A stretch of 64,000 bases of DNA, from NCBI GenBank assembly GCA_027422505.1, contig JAPQWV010000727.1:1-64000 (forward strand), given 5' to 3'. Below, piece after piece: positions 34,267 through 47,400 of this stretch. The notes below the pieces were generated by a model. That model was not told the DNA's origin, did not search any database, and was given only the letters and a program-made list of their open reading frames with translations. Made by a program: the position numbers and the translations under genes. This DNA comes from Craterostigma plantagineum. Lineage: Eukaryota > Streptophyta > Magnoliopsida > Lamiales > Linderniaceae. The first letter of the stretch is position 1; each line of letters begins with the position of its first letter.

Positions 34267-36553
34267 GTGATCAAGCAGAGGGCATATGCCAATAGGATCA
34301 TATCCATTACTGATTCTGACGGCCATACCCTAACAGATGGAGAGGAAATTCAGAAACACTTCATTAGCTACTTCCAAGAGCTACTGGGTAAGAGATCATT
34401 TGGGGACCACAGACCCGAGAGATTAGTGGCTGAAGAGGGAGCTGTTCTCTCACTGTCAGATCAAATTCAACTTACAATGCCGTTTGAGAGGAAGGATGTG
34501 TGGGAAGCCATGAAATCCATTCATGCTGACACTGCCCCGGGCCCAGATGGTTATGGGAGCGGGTTCTTCATACGAGCATGGCCGGTGGTGGGGAAACAGA
34601 TCACATATGCAGTGATGGACTTTTTTAGCTCAGGGAAGCTGCTGCCTCTCCTTAACAAAACAGTCCTATGCCTCATACCCAAAACAACCAGCCCTACCTC
34701 AGCGCAAGATTTCCGACCGATATCATGTTGCAATACTATTTACAAATGCATATCTAAGATGATTTGCTCCAGGCTGAAGACTCTGTTGCCGAAAATCATA
34801 CATGCCAATCAAAGCGCCTTTGTAAAAGGTCGATCAATAGTGCACAATATCCTCCTTTGTCAAGACCTAATTAGGCTCTATGGAAGGAAGAACGCTTCTG
34901 CGAGGGTGCTTATGAAAGTTGACATCCGGAAAGCGTATGATACTTTAGATTGGGAATTCTTGAAGGAGTGGTTGTCCCTACTAAGATTCCCACTCAAGTT
35001 CATCAATTGGATAATGGAGTGTGTATCATCCGTGTCCTACACTATCTCCTTCCACGGGACACAAATGGGATGCTTCAAAGGAGCACGGGGCCTAAGGCAG
35101 GGAGACCCCATGTCGCCTCTGCTATTTGTAGTATCTATGGAGTATCTAACAAGAAAGCTGCAGCTAGCTACAAAGGATTCCAGATTCAGATACCATCCAT
35201 TATGCAAGCAAGTCAACTTGGTTAATCTTTGCTTCGCCGATGACTTAATGATCTTCTGTAAAGGAAAGCCTGCAACTGTGAGTGTAATAAAAGAGGTGTT
35301 GGACCAGTTTCAGGAAACTTCAGGGCTGGCAGCTAATGAGAAGAAGTCCAATATCTTCAGTGCTGGTATTAAGAGGGAAGTGGCTGAACAGATAGGACTC
35401 ATCACTGGATTCCAATTAGGGCAACTCCCCATGAGGTACCTAGGTGTGCCTATATCAGCTACAAAATGGAATAAGAACTCGTGCCAAATACTGATAGAGA
35501 AGATCACTGCTCGGATGAAATGCTGGGCAACAAGGAACTTGTCATATGCTGGAAGATTATGCCTGATAAATGCCGTCCTATTAGCCACCCATGGATACTG
35601 GGGGTCAGTATTTCTGTTACCTAAGTCTGTAACCAAAGCAATAGACAAAGCATGCAGAGATTTCTTGTGGGGGAACATGGGACAAACCAGAGCTACTGCT
35701 TTACTGGGCTGGGATAAGGTTTGTCTTCCTAGAAGTAGAGGGGGGCTCAATATAAGGGATTGCGAAACATGGAACATGGCACTAACCGGAAAACAGATTT
35801 GGGACATAACCATGGAAGCAGATTCTCTTTGGATCAAGTGGATAAATGTGATTTATCTGAAAGGTATCAATTTTTTGGGAATTCAAGCCTGCGAGTGACG
35901 CGTGTTGGCACTGGAGGAAGATTCATAAACTCAAAGAGAGGTTTAGACTGGGGTACCAGGGCAGGAAATGGCTCCATTCTGACAGTGGAGAATACACTGT
36001 CAAATCCGGGTATAATTGGTTGAAAGGTGCTTCAGCTCCATATCAGTTATGCAATGCTGTGTGGAACTGCTTTAACCTTCCTAAACACTCTTTCTTCGCT
36101 TGGTTACTAACGCATAAGAGGCTCTTAACCTTTGAAAGGTTGCTCAACTGGGGGATCGACGTTAACAACTCAAGCTGCCGACTGTGTGGTGAGGCAGAGG
36201 ACACTATAGATCATCTGTTTGTAACATGCTCTTACAGCCAGGGCCTACTGCAACGTATATTCAATTGGCTGCAAATTGAGGGTGAGGTCCAAACATTTGA
36301 GGAGTTGTGTTCGTGGCTTAAATCTAAGGGGGGTAAGCGTAGTGTGCAAAATAGAATTCAGCTGGCTTGTATGATTGCCATGGCTTACTGCATTTGGAAT
36401 GAAAGAAACCACAGGGTCCACAATACTGATGGATGGCATACAACTGACCAGGTGTTTCAGGTGATCAAAAGGGAGATGAGATGGAGGCTAACTATATTTG
36501 CTGGACAGAAACGAGTGGCTAATTCTGACATTTTTTTGCATATTTGTAACTAG
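34267..36553 (+). pseudogene. LINE ORF2 C-terminal half: reverse transcriptase and zf-RVT domain
   Basis: Non-LTR reverse transcriptase (RVT_1) from the first fingers region on. Motifs in order are TAPGPDGYGSGFF, KTVLCLIPKT, DFRPISCCN, ANQSAFVKGRSI, VDIRKAYDTLDW, GLRQGDPMSPLLF and catalytic FADD (35233-35244), then KMKCWATRNLSYAGR-like thumb sequence (here ARMKCWATRNLSYAGR). The frame breaks at a T6 run (35871-35876), stopping at 35896. In the next frame the protein continues through DACWHWRK and a zf-RVT domain with CRLCGEAEDTIDHLFVTC, typical of plant LINEs, to TAG at 36551. There is no start codon, because the 5' half never integrated. Confidence 0.94.
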
Positions 36554-36629
36554 GTGACTGATTGTAGGAAGATGTACATATTGACCCACATTGAGGGTGA
36601 GGTGTGTGGTAAATGAAATTCATTCTACC

Positions 36630-36642
36630 AAAAAAAAAAAAA
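36630..36642 (+). other. LINE poly-A tail
   Basis: A run of A bases ends the LINE and merges with the right target duplication AAGTATTTTACAC. It marks the 3' end of the integrated transcript. Confidence 0.93.
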
Positions 36643-39600
36643 AAGTATTTTACACCTTGATATAGGTATATTTTTTATTGAATTCAAGTACTCGACCGTA
36701 AACGAAAGTGATGTGGCTGGAAAACTAATTTTGTTGTGTTACTGAGGATCAATATTATTTCAGTCTTTTATGTTCACCCCCAATTCGCAGGTATTTTCTA
36801 CATGGATATGAGTATTTATTTCCTGGAATTAAGTACTTTAGACCTTGATTTAGGTATTTTGTATTGAACTCAAGTACTCGACCATAAACGAAAGTGGGGT
36901 GGCTAGAAAACCAATTTTGTGGTGTTGATGAGGATGAATATTCATATTATGTAGAATGCTTCATAAAACCAACCATTTGAGTCTTAGATGTTCTCCCCCA
37001 ATTCGCATGTATTTTCTACATGGATATGAGTATTTATTTCTTGGGGTTAAGTACTTTAGACCTTGACTTAGGTATTTTATTATTGAATTCAATTACTCGA
37101 CCGTAAAGGAAAGTGAGGTGGCTAGAAAACTAATTTTGTGGTGTTGATGAGGATCAATGTTCATATTATGTAGAATGCTTGATAAAACCAACCATGTCAG
37201 TCTTAGATGTTCTCCTTCACTTCGCAGGTATTTTCTACATGGATATGAGTATTTATTTCCTGAAATTAAGTACTTTAAACCTTGATTCAGGTATTTTATT
37301 ACTGAATTCAAGTACTCGATCGTAAACGAGAGTGAGGTGGCTACAAAACTAATCTTGTGGTGTTGATGAGGGTCAATGTTCTTATTATGTAGTGCTTAAT
37401 AAAACCAACCATTTCAGTCCTAGATATTCTCCCCCAATTCGCAGGTATTTCTACATGAATATGAGTATTTATTTTCTGAAATTAAATACTTTAAACGTTG
37501 ATTTAGGTATTTTATTATTTAATTCAAGTACTCGACCGTGAAGGAAAGTAAGGTGGCTAGAAAACTAATCTTGTGGTGTTGATGAGTATCAATGTTCTTA
37601 TTATGTAAGTACTTGATAAAACCAACCATTTCACTCTTAGAGGTTCTCCCCCAATTCGCAGGTATTTTCTACATGAATATGGGTATTTATTTCCTGGAGT
37701 TAGGATCTTTGGACCTTGATTTAGGTATTTTATTATTGAATTCAAGTACTCGACCGTAAACGAAAATGAGGTGGCTAGAAAACTAATTTTGTGGTGTTGA
37801 AGAGGATCAATGTTCATGTAGAATGCTTGATAAAACCAACCGTTTCAGTCTTAGATGTTCTCCCCCAATTCGCAGGTATTTTCTACATGGATATGAGTAG
37901 TTATTTCCTGGAGTTAAGTACTTTAGACCTTGATTTAGGTATTTTATTATTGAATTCAATACTCGACCGTAGAATACTTGATAAAACCAACCATTTCAGT
38001 CTTAGATGTTCTCCTCCAATTCGCAGGTATTTTCTACATGAATATGAGTAATTATTTTCTGAAATGAAGTACTTTGGACCTTGATTTAGGTATTTTATTA
38101 TTGAATTCAAGTACTCGACCGTAAACGAAAGTGAGGTGGCTAGAAAACTAATTTTCTGGTGTTGATGAGGATCAATGTTCCTATTATGTAGAATGCTTGA
38201 TAAAACCTACCATGTCAGTCTTAGATGTTCTCCCCCACTTCGCAGGTATTTTCTACATGAATATGAGTATTTATTTTCTGAAATTAAGTACTTTAGACCT
38301 TGATTTAGGTAATTTATTATAGAATTCAAGTACTCCACCGTAAACGAAATTGAGGTGGCCAGAAAACTAATTTTCTGGTGTTGATGAGGATCAATGTTCC
38401 TATTATGTAGAATGCTTGATAAAACCAACCATTTCACTCTTAAATGTTTTCCCCCAATTCGAAGGTATTTTCTACATGAATATGAGAACTTATTTCCCGT
38501 AATTAAGTACTTTAGACCTTGATTAAGGTATTTTATTATTGTATTCAAGTACTCGACCGTAAACGAAAGTGAGGTGGCTAGAAAATAATTTTGTGGTGTT
38601 GATGAGGATCAATGTTCTTATTATGTAGAATGCTTGATAAAACCAACCATTTCAGTCTTAGATGTTCTCCCCAACTTCGCAGGTATTTTCTACATGAATG
38701 AGTATTTTTTCCTATAGTTAAGTATTTTACACCCTGATATAGGTATATTTTATTATTGAATTCAAGTACTCGACCGTAAACGAAAGTGACGTGGCTAGAA
38801 AACTAATTTTGTGGTGTTACTGAGGATCAATATTATTTCAGTCTTATATGTTCACCCCCAATTCGTAGGTATTTTCTACATGGATATGAGTATTTATTTC
38901 CTGGAATTAAGTACTTTAGACCTTGATTTAGGTATTTTATATTGAACTCAAGTACTCGACCACAAACGAAAGTGAGGAGCCTAGAAAACCAATTTTGTGG
39001 TGTTGATGAGGATGAATGTTCTTTTATGTAGAATGGTTGATAAAACTAACCATTTCAGTCTTACATGCTCTCCCCCAATTCGCATGTATTTTCTACATGG
39101 ATATGAGTATTTATTTCCTGGAGTTAAGTACTTTAGACCTTGACTTAGGTATTTTATTATTGAATTCAAGTACTCGACCGTAAAGGAAAGTGAGGTGGCT
39201 AGATTTTGTGGTGTTGAAGAGGATCAATGTTCATGTAGAATGCTTGATAAAACCAACCATTTCAGTCTTAGATGTTCTCCCCCAATTCGCAGGTATTTTC
39301 TACATGGATATGAGTAGTTATTTCCTGGAGTTAAGTACTTTAGACCTTGATTTAGGTATTTATTATTGAACTCAAGTACTCGACCGTTAACGAAAGTGAG
39401 ATGGCTAGAAAACTAGTTTTGTGGTGTTTATGAGGATCGATGTTCTTATTATGTAGAATACTTGATAATACCAACAATTTCAGTCTTAGATGTTCTCCTC
39501 CAATTCGCAGGTATTTTCTACATGAATATGAGTAATTATTTTCTTAAATTAAGTACTTTGGACCTTGATTTTAGGTATTTTATTATTGAATTCAAGTACT

Positions 39601-42049
39601 CGACCGTAAACGAAAGTGAGGTGGCTAGAAAACTAATTTTCTAGTGTTGATGAGGATCAATGTTCCTATTATGTAGAATGTTTGATAAAACGTACCATGT
39701 CAGTCTTAGATGTTCTCCCCCACTTCGCAGGTATTTTCTACATGAATATGAGTATTTATTTTCCGAAATTAAGTACTTTAGACCTTGATTTAGGTAATTT
39801 ATTATAGAATTCAAGTACTCCACCGTAAACGAAAGTGAGGTGGCCAGAAAACTAATTTTCTGGTGTTGATGAGGATCAATGTTCCTATTATGTAGAATGC
39901 TTGATAAAACCAACCATTTCACTGTTAAATGTTTTCCCCCAATTCGAAGGTATTTTCTACATGAATATGAGTACTTATTTGCCGTAATTATGTACTTTAG
40001 ACCTTGATTTAGGTATTTTATTATTGTATTCAAGTACTCGACCGTAAACGAAAGTGAGGTGGCTAGAAAATAACTTTGTTGTGTTGATGAGGATCAATGC
40101 TCTTATTATGTAGAATGCTTGATAAAACCAACCATTTCAGTCTTAGATGTTCTCCCCAACTTCGCAGGTATTTTCTACATGAATATGAGTATTTTTTCCT
40201 ATAGTTAAGTATTTTACACCCTGATATAGGTATATTTTATTATTGAATTCAAGTACTCGACCGTAAACGAAAGTGACGTGGCTAGAAAACTAATTTTGTG
40301 GTGTTACTGAGGATCAATATTATTTCAGTCTTATATGTTCACCCCCAATTCGCAGGTATTTTCTACATGGATATGAGTATTTATTTCCTGGAATTAAGTA
40401 CTTTAGACCTTGATTTAGGTATTTTATATTGAACTCAAGTACTCGACCATAAACGAAAGTGAGGAGGCTAGAAAACCAATTTTGTGGTGTTGATGAGGAT
40501 GAATGTTCTTTTATGTAGAATGGTTGATAAAACTAACCATTTCAGTCTTACATGTTCTCCCCCAATTCGCATGTATTTTCTACATGGATATGAGTATTTA
40601 TTTCCTGGAGTTAAGTACTTTAGACCTTGACTTAGGTATTTTATTATTGAATTCAAGTACTCGACCGTAAAGGAAAGTGAGGTGGCTAGAAAACTAATTT
40701 TGTGGTGTTGAAGAGGATCAATGTTCATGTAGAATGCTTGATAAAACCAACCATTTCAGTCTTAGATGTTCTCCCCCAATTCGCAGGTATTTTCTACATG
40801 GATATGAGTAGTTATTTCCTGGAGTTAAGTACTTTAGACCTTGATTTAGGTATTTATTATTGAACTCAAGTACTCGACCGTAAACGAAAGTGAGATGGCT
40901 AGAAAACTAATTTTGTGGTGTTTATGAGGATCGATGTTCTTATTATGTAGAATACTTGATAAAACCAACCATTTCAGTCTTAGATGTTCTCCTCCAATTC
41001 GCAGGTATTTTCTACATGAATATGAGTAATTATTTTCGGAAATTAAGTACTTTGGACCTTGATTTAGGTATTTTATTATTGAATTCAAGAACTCGACCGT
41101 AAACGAAAGTGAGGTGGCTAGAAAACTAATTTTTAGGTGTTGATGAGGATCAATGTTCCTATTATGTAGAATGCTTGACTAAACCTACCATGTCAGTCTT
41201 AGATGTTCTCCCCCACTTCGCAGGTATTTTCTACATGAATATGAGTATTTATTTCCTGAAATTAAGTACTTTACACCTTAATTTATGTATTTTATTATTG
41301 AATTCAAGTACTCGACCGTAAACGAAAGTTAGGTAGCTAGAAAAATGATTTTGTGGTGTTGATGAGGACCAATGTTCTTATCATGTAGAATGCTTGATAA
41401 AACCAACCATTTCACTCTTAAATGTTTTCCCCCAATTCGAAGGTATTTTCTACATGAACATGAGTACTTATTTCCCATAATTAAGTACTTTAGACCTTGA
41501 TTTAGGTATTTTATTATTGAATTCAAGTACTCAACCGTAAACGAAAGTGAGGTGGCTAGAAAACTAATTTTGTGGTGTTGATGAGGATCGATGTTCTTAT
41601 TATGTAAAATGCTTGATAAATCTAACCATTTCAGGCTTAGATGTTCTCCTCCAATTCGCAGGTATTTTCTACATGGATATGAGTAGTTATTTCCTGGAGT
41701 TAACTACTTTAGACCTTGATTTAGGTATTTTATTATTGAATTCAAGTACTCGACCGTAAAAGAAAGTGAGGTGGCTAGAAAACTAATTTAGTGGTGTTGA
41801 TGAGGATCGATGTTCTTATTATGTAGAATGCTTGATAAAACAAACCATTTCAGTCTTAGATGTTCTCCTCCGATTCCAGGTATTTTCTACATGAATATGA
41901 GTATTTATTTTCTGAAATTAAGTACTTTAGACCCTGATTTAGGCATTTTATTATTGAATTCAAGTACTCGACCATAAAAGAAAGTGAGGTGGCTAGAAAA
42001 CTAATCTTGTGGTGTTGATGAGGATCAATGTTCTTATTATGTAGAATGC

Positions 42050-43530
42050 TTGATAAAACCAACCATTTCAGTCTTATATGTTCACCCCCAACTCGCAGGT
42101 ATTTTCTACATGGATATGAGTATTTATTTCCTGGAATTAAGTACTTTAGACCTTGATTTAGGTATTTTATATTGAACTCAAGTACTCGACCATAAACGAA
42201 AGTGAGGAGGCTAGAAAACCAATTTTGTGGTGTTGATGAGGATGAATGTTCTTTTATGTAGAATGGTTGATAAAACTAACCATTTCAGTCTTACATGTTC
42301 TCCCCCAATTCGCATGTATTTTCTACATGGATATGAGTATTTATTTCCTGGAGTTAAGTACTTTAGACCTTGACTTAGGTATTTTATTATTGAATTCAAG
42401 TACTCGACCGTAAAGGAAAGTGAGGTGGCTAGAAAACTAATTTTGTGGTGTTGAAGAGGATCAATGTTCATGTAGAATGCTTGATAAAACCAACCATTTC
42501 AGTCTTAGATGTTCTCCCCCAATTCGCAGGTATTTTCTACATGGATATGAGTAGTTATTTCCTGGAGTTAAGTACTTTAGACCTTGATTTAGGTATTTAT
42601 TATTGAACTCAAGTACTCGACCGTTAACGAAAGTGAGATGGCTAGAAAACTAGTTTTGTGGTGTTTATGAGGATCGATGTCTTGATAATACCAACAATTT
42701 CAGTCTTAGATGTTCTCCTCCAATTTGCAGGTATTTTCTACATGAATATGAGTAATTATTTTCTGAAATTAAGTACTTTGGACCTTGATTTTAGGTATTT
42801 TATTATTGAATTCAAGTACTCGACCGTAAACGAAAGTGAGGTGGCTAGAAAACTAATTTTCTAGTGTTGATGAGGATCAATGTTCTTATTATGTAGAATG
42901 CTTGATAAAACCAACCATTTCAGTCTTATATGTTCACCCCCAACTCGCAGGTATTTTCTACATGGATATGAGTATTTATTTCCTGGAATTAAGTACTTTA
43001 GACCTTGATTTAGGTATTTTATATTGAACTCAAGTACTCGACCATAAACGAAAGTAAGGAGGCTAGAAAACCAATTTTGTGGTGTTGATGAGGATGAATG
43101 TTCTTTTATGTAGAATGGTTGATAAAACTAACCATTTTAGTCTTACATGTTCTCCCCCAATTCGCATGTATTTTCTACATGGATATGAGTATTTATTTCC
43201 TGGAGTTAAGTACTTTAGACCTTGACTTAGGTATTTTATTATTGAATTCAAGTACTCGACCGTAAAGGAAAGTGAGGTGGCTAGAAAACTAATTTTGTGG
43301 TGTTGAAGAGGATCAATGTTCATGTAGAATGCTTGATAAAACCAACCATTTCAGTGTTAGATGTTCTCCCCCAATTCGCAGGTATTTTCTACATGGATAT
43401 GAGTAGTTATTTCCTGGAGTTAAGTACTTTAGACATTGATTTAGGTATTTATTATTGAACTCAAGTACTCGACCGTAAACGAAAGTGAGATGGCTAGAAA
43501 ACTAATTTTGTGGTGTTTATGAGGATCGAT
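42050..43530. repeat. 852-bp higher-order unit, two copies
   Basis: The stretch from ~42,050 recurs at an offset of 852 bp (about four monomers). Both copies share CTTATATGTTCACCCCCAACTCGCAGG and have identical translated segments at 42211-42471 and 43063-43323. The register is lost near 42,674, where copy 1 has a ~20-bp deletion. Similar cassettes lie at 30,853 and 40,468. Confidence 0.85.
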
Positions 43531-44424
43531 GTTCTTATTATGTAGAATACTTGATAAAACCAACCATTTCAGTCATAGATGTTCTCCTCCAATTCGCAGG
43601 TATTTTCTACATGAATATGAGTAATTATTTTCGGAAATTAAGTACTTTGGACCTTGATTTAGGTATTTTATTATTGAATTCAAGTACTCGACCGTAAACG
43701 AAAGTGAGGTGGCTAGAAAACTAATTTTCTCGTGTTGATGAGGATCAATGTTCCTATTATGTAGAATGCTTGATAAAACCTACCATGTCAGTCTTAGATG
43801 TTCTCCCCCACTTCGCAGGTATTTTCTACATGAATATGAGTATTTATTTCCTGAAATTAAGTACTTTACACCTTAATTTATGTATTTTATTATTGAATTC
43901 AAGTACTCGACCGTAAACGAAAGTTAGGTAGCTAGAAAAATGATTTTGTGGTGTTGATGAGGACCAATGTTCTTATCATGTAGAATGCTTGATAAAACCA
44001 ACCATTTCACTCTTAAATGTTTTCCCCCAATTCGAAGGTATTTTCTACATGAATATGAGTACTTATTTCCCGTAATTAAGTACTTTAGACCTTGATTTAG
44101 GTATTTTATTATTGTATTCAAGTACTCGACCGTAAACGAAAGTGAGGTGGCTATAAAATAATTTTGTGGTGTTGATGAGGATCAATGTTCTTATTTTGTA
44201 GAATGCTTGATAAAACCAACCATTTCAGTCTTAGATGTTCTCCCCCACTTCGCAGGTATTTTCTACATGAATATGAGTATTTTTTCCTATAGTTAAGTAT
44301 TTTACACCTTGATATAGGTATATTTTCTTATTGAATTCAAGTACTCGACCGTAAACGAAAGTGATGTGGCTGGAAAACTAATTTTGTGGTATTACTGAGG
44401 GTCAATATTATTTCAGTCTTTTAT

Positions 44425-47400
44425 GTTCACCCCCAATTCGCAGGTATTTTCTACATGGATATGAGTATTTATTTCCTGGAATTAAGTACTTTAGACCTTG
44501 ATTTAGGTATTTGTATTGAACTCAAGTACTCGACCATAAACGAAAGTGGGGTGGCTAGAAAACCAATTTTGTGGTGTTGATGAGGATGAATATTCATATT
44601 ATGTAGAATGCTTCATAAAACCAACCATTTGAGTCTTAGATGTTCTCCCCCAATTCGCATGTATTTTCTACATGGATATGAGTATTTATTTCCTGGGGTT
44701 AAGTACTTTAGACCTTGACTTAGGTATTTTATTACTGAATTCAATACTCGACCGTAAAGGAAAGTGAGGTGGCTAGAAAACTAATTTTGTGGTTTTGATG
44801 AGGATCAATGTTCCTATTATGTAGAATGCTTGATAAAACCAACCATTTCACTCTTAAATGTTTTCCCCCAATTCGAAGGTATTTTCTACATGAATATGAG
44901 TAATTATTTTCTGAAATTAAGTACTTTGGACCTTGATTTAGGTATTTTATTATTGAATTCAAGTACTCGACCGTAAACGAAAGTGAGGCGGCTAGAAAAC
45001 TAATTTTCTGGTGTTGATGAGGATCAATGTTCCTATTATGTAGAATGCTTGATAAAACCTACCATGTGAGTCTTAGATGTTCTCCCCCACTTCGCAGGTA
45101 TTTTCTACATGAATATGAGTATTTATTTCCTGAAATTAAGTACTTTACACCTTAATTTATGTATTTTATTATTGAATTCAAGTACTAGACCGTAAACGAA
45201 AGTTAGGTAGCTAGAAAAATGATTTTGTGGTGTTGGGACCAATGTTCTTATCATGTAGAATGCTTGATAAAACCAACCATTTCACTCTTAAATGTTTTCC
45301 CCCAATTCGAAGGTATTTTCTACATGAATATGAGTACTTATTTCCCGTAATTAAGTACTTTAGACCTTGATTTAGGTATTTTATTATTGTATTCAAGTAC
45401 TCGACCGTAAACGAAAGTGAGGTGGCTAGAAAATAATTTTGTGGTGTTGATGAGGATCAATGTTCTTATTATGTAGAATGCTTGATAAAACCAACCATTT
45501 CAGTCTTAGATGTTCTCCCCCACTTCGCAGGTATTTTCTACATGAATATGTGTATTTTTTCCTATAGTTAAGTATTTTACACCCTGACAGAGGTATATTT
45601 TATTATTGAATTCAAGTACTCGGCCGTAACGAAAGTTACGTGGCTAGAAAACTAATTTTGTGGTGTTACTGAGGATCAATATTATTTCAGTCTTAGATGT
45701 TCACCCCCAATTCGCAGGTATTTTCTACATGGATATGAGTATTTATTTCCTGGAATTAAGTACTTTAGACCTTGATTTAGGTATTTTATATTGAACTCAA
45801 GTACTCGACCATAAACGAAAGTGAGGAGGCTAGAAAACCAATTTTGTGGTATTGATGAGGATGAATGTTCTTATTATGTAGAATGGTTGATAAAACTAAC
45901 CATTTCAGTCTTACATGTTCTCCCCCAATTCGCATGTATTTTCTACATGGATATGAGTATTTATTTCCTGGAGTTAAGTACTTTAGACCTTGACTCAGGT
46001 ATTTTATTATTGAATTCAAGTACTCGACCGTAAAGGAAAGTGAGGTGGCTAGAAAACTAATTTGTGGTGTTGAAGAGGATCAATGTTCATGTAGAATGCT
46101 TGATAAAACCAACCATTTCAGTCTTAGATGTTCACCCCCAATTCGCAGGTATTTTCTACATGGATATGAGTATTTATTTCCTGGAATTAAGTACTTTAGA
46201 CCTTGATTTAGGTATTTTGTATTGAACTCAAGTACTCGACCATAAACGAAAGTGGGGTGGCTAGAAAACCAATTTTGTGGTGTTGATGAGGATGAATATT
46301 CATATTATGTAGAATGCTTCATAAAACCAACCATTTGAGTCTTAGATGTTCTCCCCCAATTCGCATGTATTTTCTACATGGATATGAGTATTTATTTCCT
46401 GGGGTTAAGTAGTTTAGACCTTGACTTAGGTATTTTATTACCGAATTCAATTACTCGACCGTAAAGGAAAGTGAGGTGGCTAGAAAACTAATTTTGTGGT
46501 TTTGATGAGGATCAATGTTCCTATTATGTAGAATGCTTGATAAAACCAACCATTTCACTCTTAAATGTTTTCCCCAATTCGAAGGTATTTTCTACATGAA
46601 TATGAGTAATTATTTTCTGAAATTAAGTACTTTGGACCTTGATTTAGGTATTTTATTATTGAATTCAAGTACTCGACCGTAAACGAAAGTGAGGCGGCTA
46701 GAAAACTAATTTTCTGGTGTTGATGAGGATCAATGTTCCTATTATGTAGAATGCTTGATAAAACCTACCATGTGAGTCTTAGATGTTCTCCCCCACTTCG
46801 CAGGTATTTTCTACATGAATATGAGTATTTATTTCCTGAAATTAAGTACTTTACACCTTAATTTATGTATTTTATTATTGAATTCAAGTACTAGACCGTA
46901 AACGAAAGTTAGGTAGCTAGAAAAATGATTTTGTGGTGTTGGGACCAATGTTCTTATCATGTAGAATGCTTGATAAAACCAACCATTTCACTCTTAAATG
47001 TTTTCCCCCAATTCGAAGGTATTTTCTACATGAATATGAGTACTTATTTCCCGTAATTAAGTACTTTAGACCTTGATTTAGGTATTTTATTATTGTATTC
47101 AAGTACTCGACCGTAAACGAAAGTGAGGTGGCTAGAAAATAATTTTGTGGTGTTGATGAGGATCAATGTTCTTATTATGTAGAATGCTTGATAAAACCAA
47201 CCATTTCAGTCTTAGATGTTCTCCCCCACTTCGCAGGTATTTTCTACATGAATATGTGTATTTTTTCCTATAGTTAAGTATTTTACACCCTGACAGAGGT
47301 ATATTTTATTATTGAATTCAAGTACTCGGCCGTAACGAAAGTTACGTGGCTAGAAAACTAATTTTGTGGTGTTACTGAGGATCAATATTATTTCAGTCTT

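Larger units (their letters stand above)
34264..36642 (+). mobile_element. 5'-truncated L1-type LINE
   Basis: A 2.4-kb insertion in the satellite with a poly-A tail, a 13-bp target duplication and an ORF2 that begins abruptly in mid-protein; no endonuclease domain or ORF1 is present. These are the usual marks of target-primed reverse transcription with 5' truncation. The coding part is nearly open, with a single frameshift, so the insertion is fairly young. Confidence 0.95.
34132..40190. repeat. Higher-order block, copy C (holds the LINE)
   Basis: The same 3.6-kb block as copy A, split at 34,263/36,643 by the LINE and its 13-bp target duplication. Sequence left of the LINE matches 28,456-28,580 and sequence right of it continues the match from 28,581. 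Confidence 0.8.
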
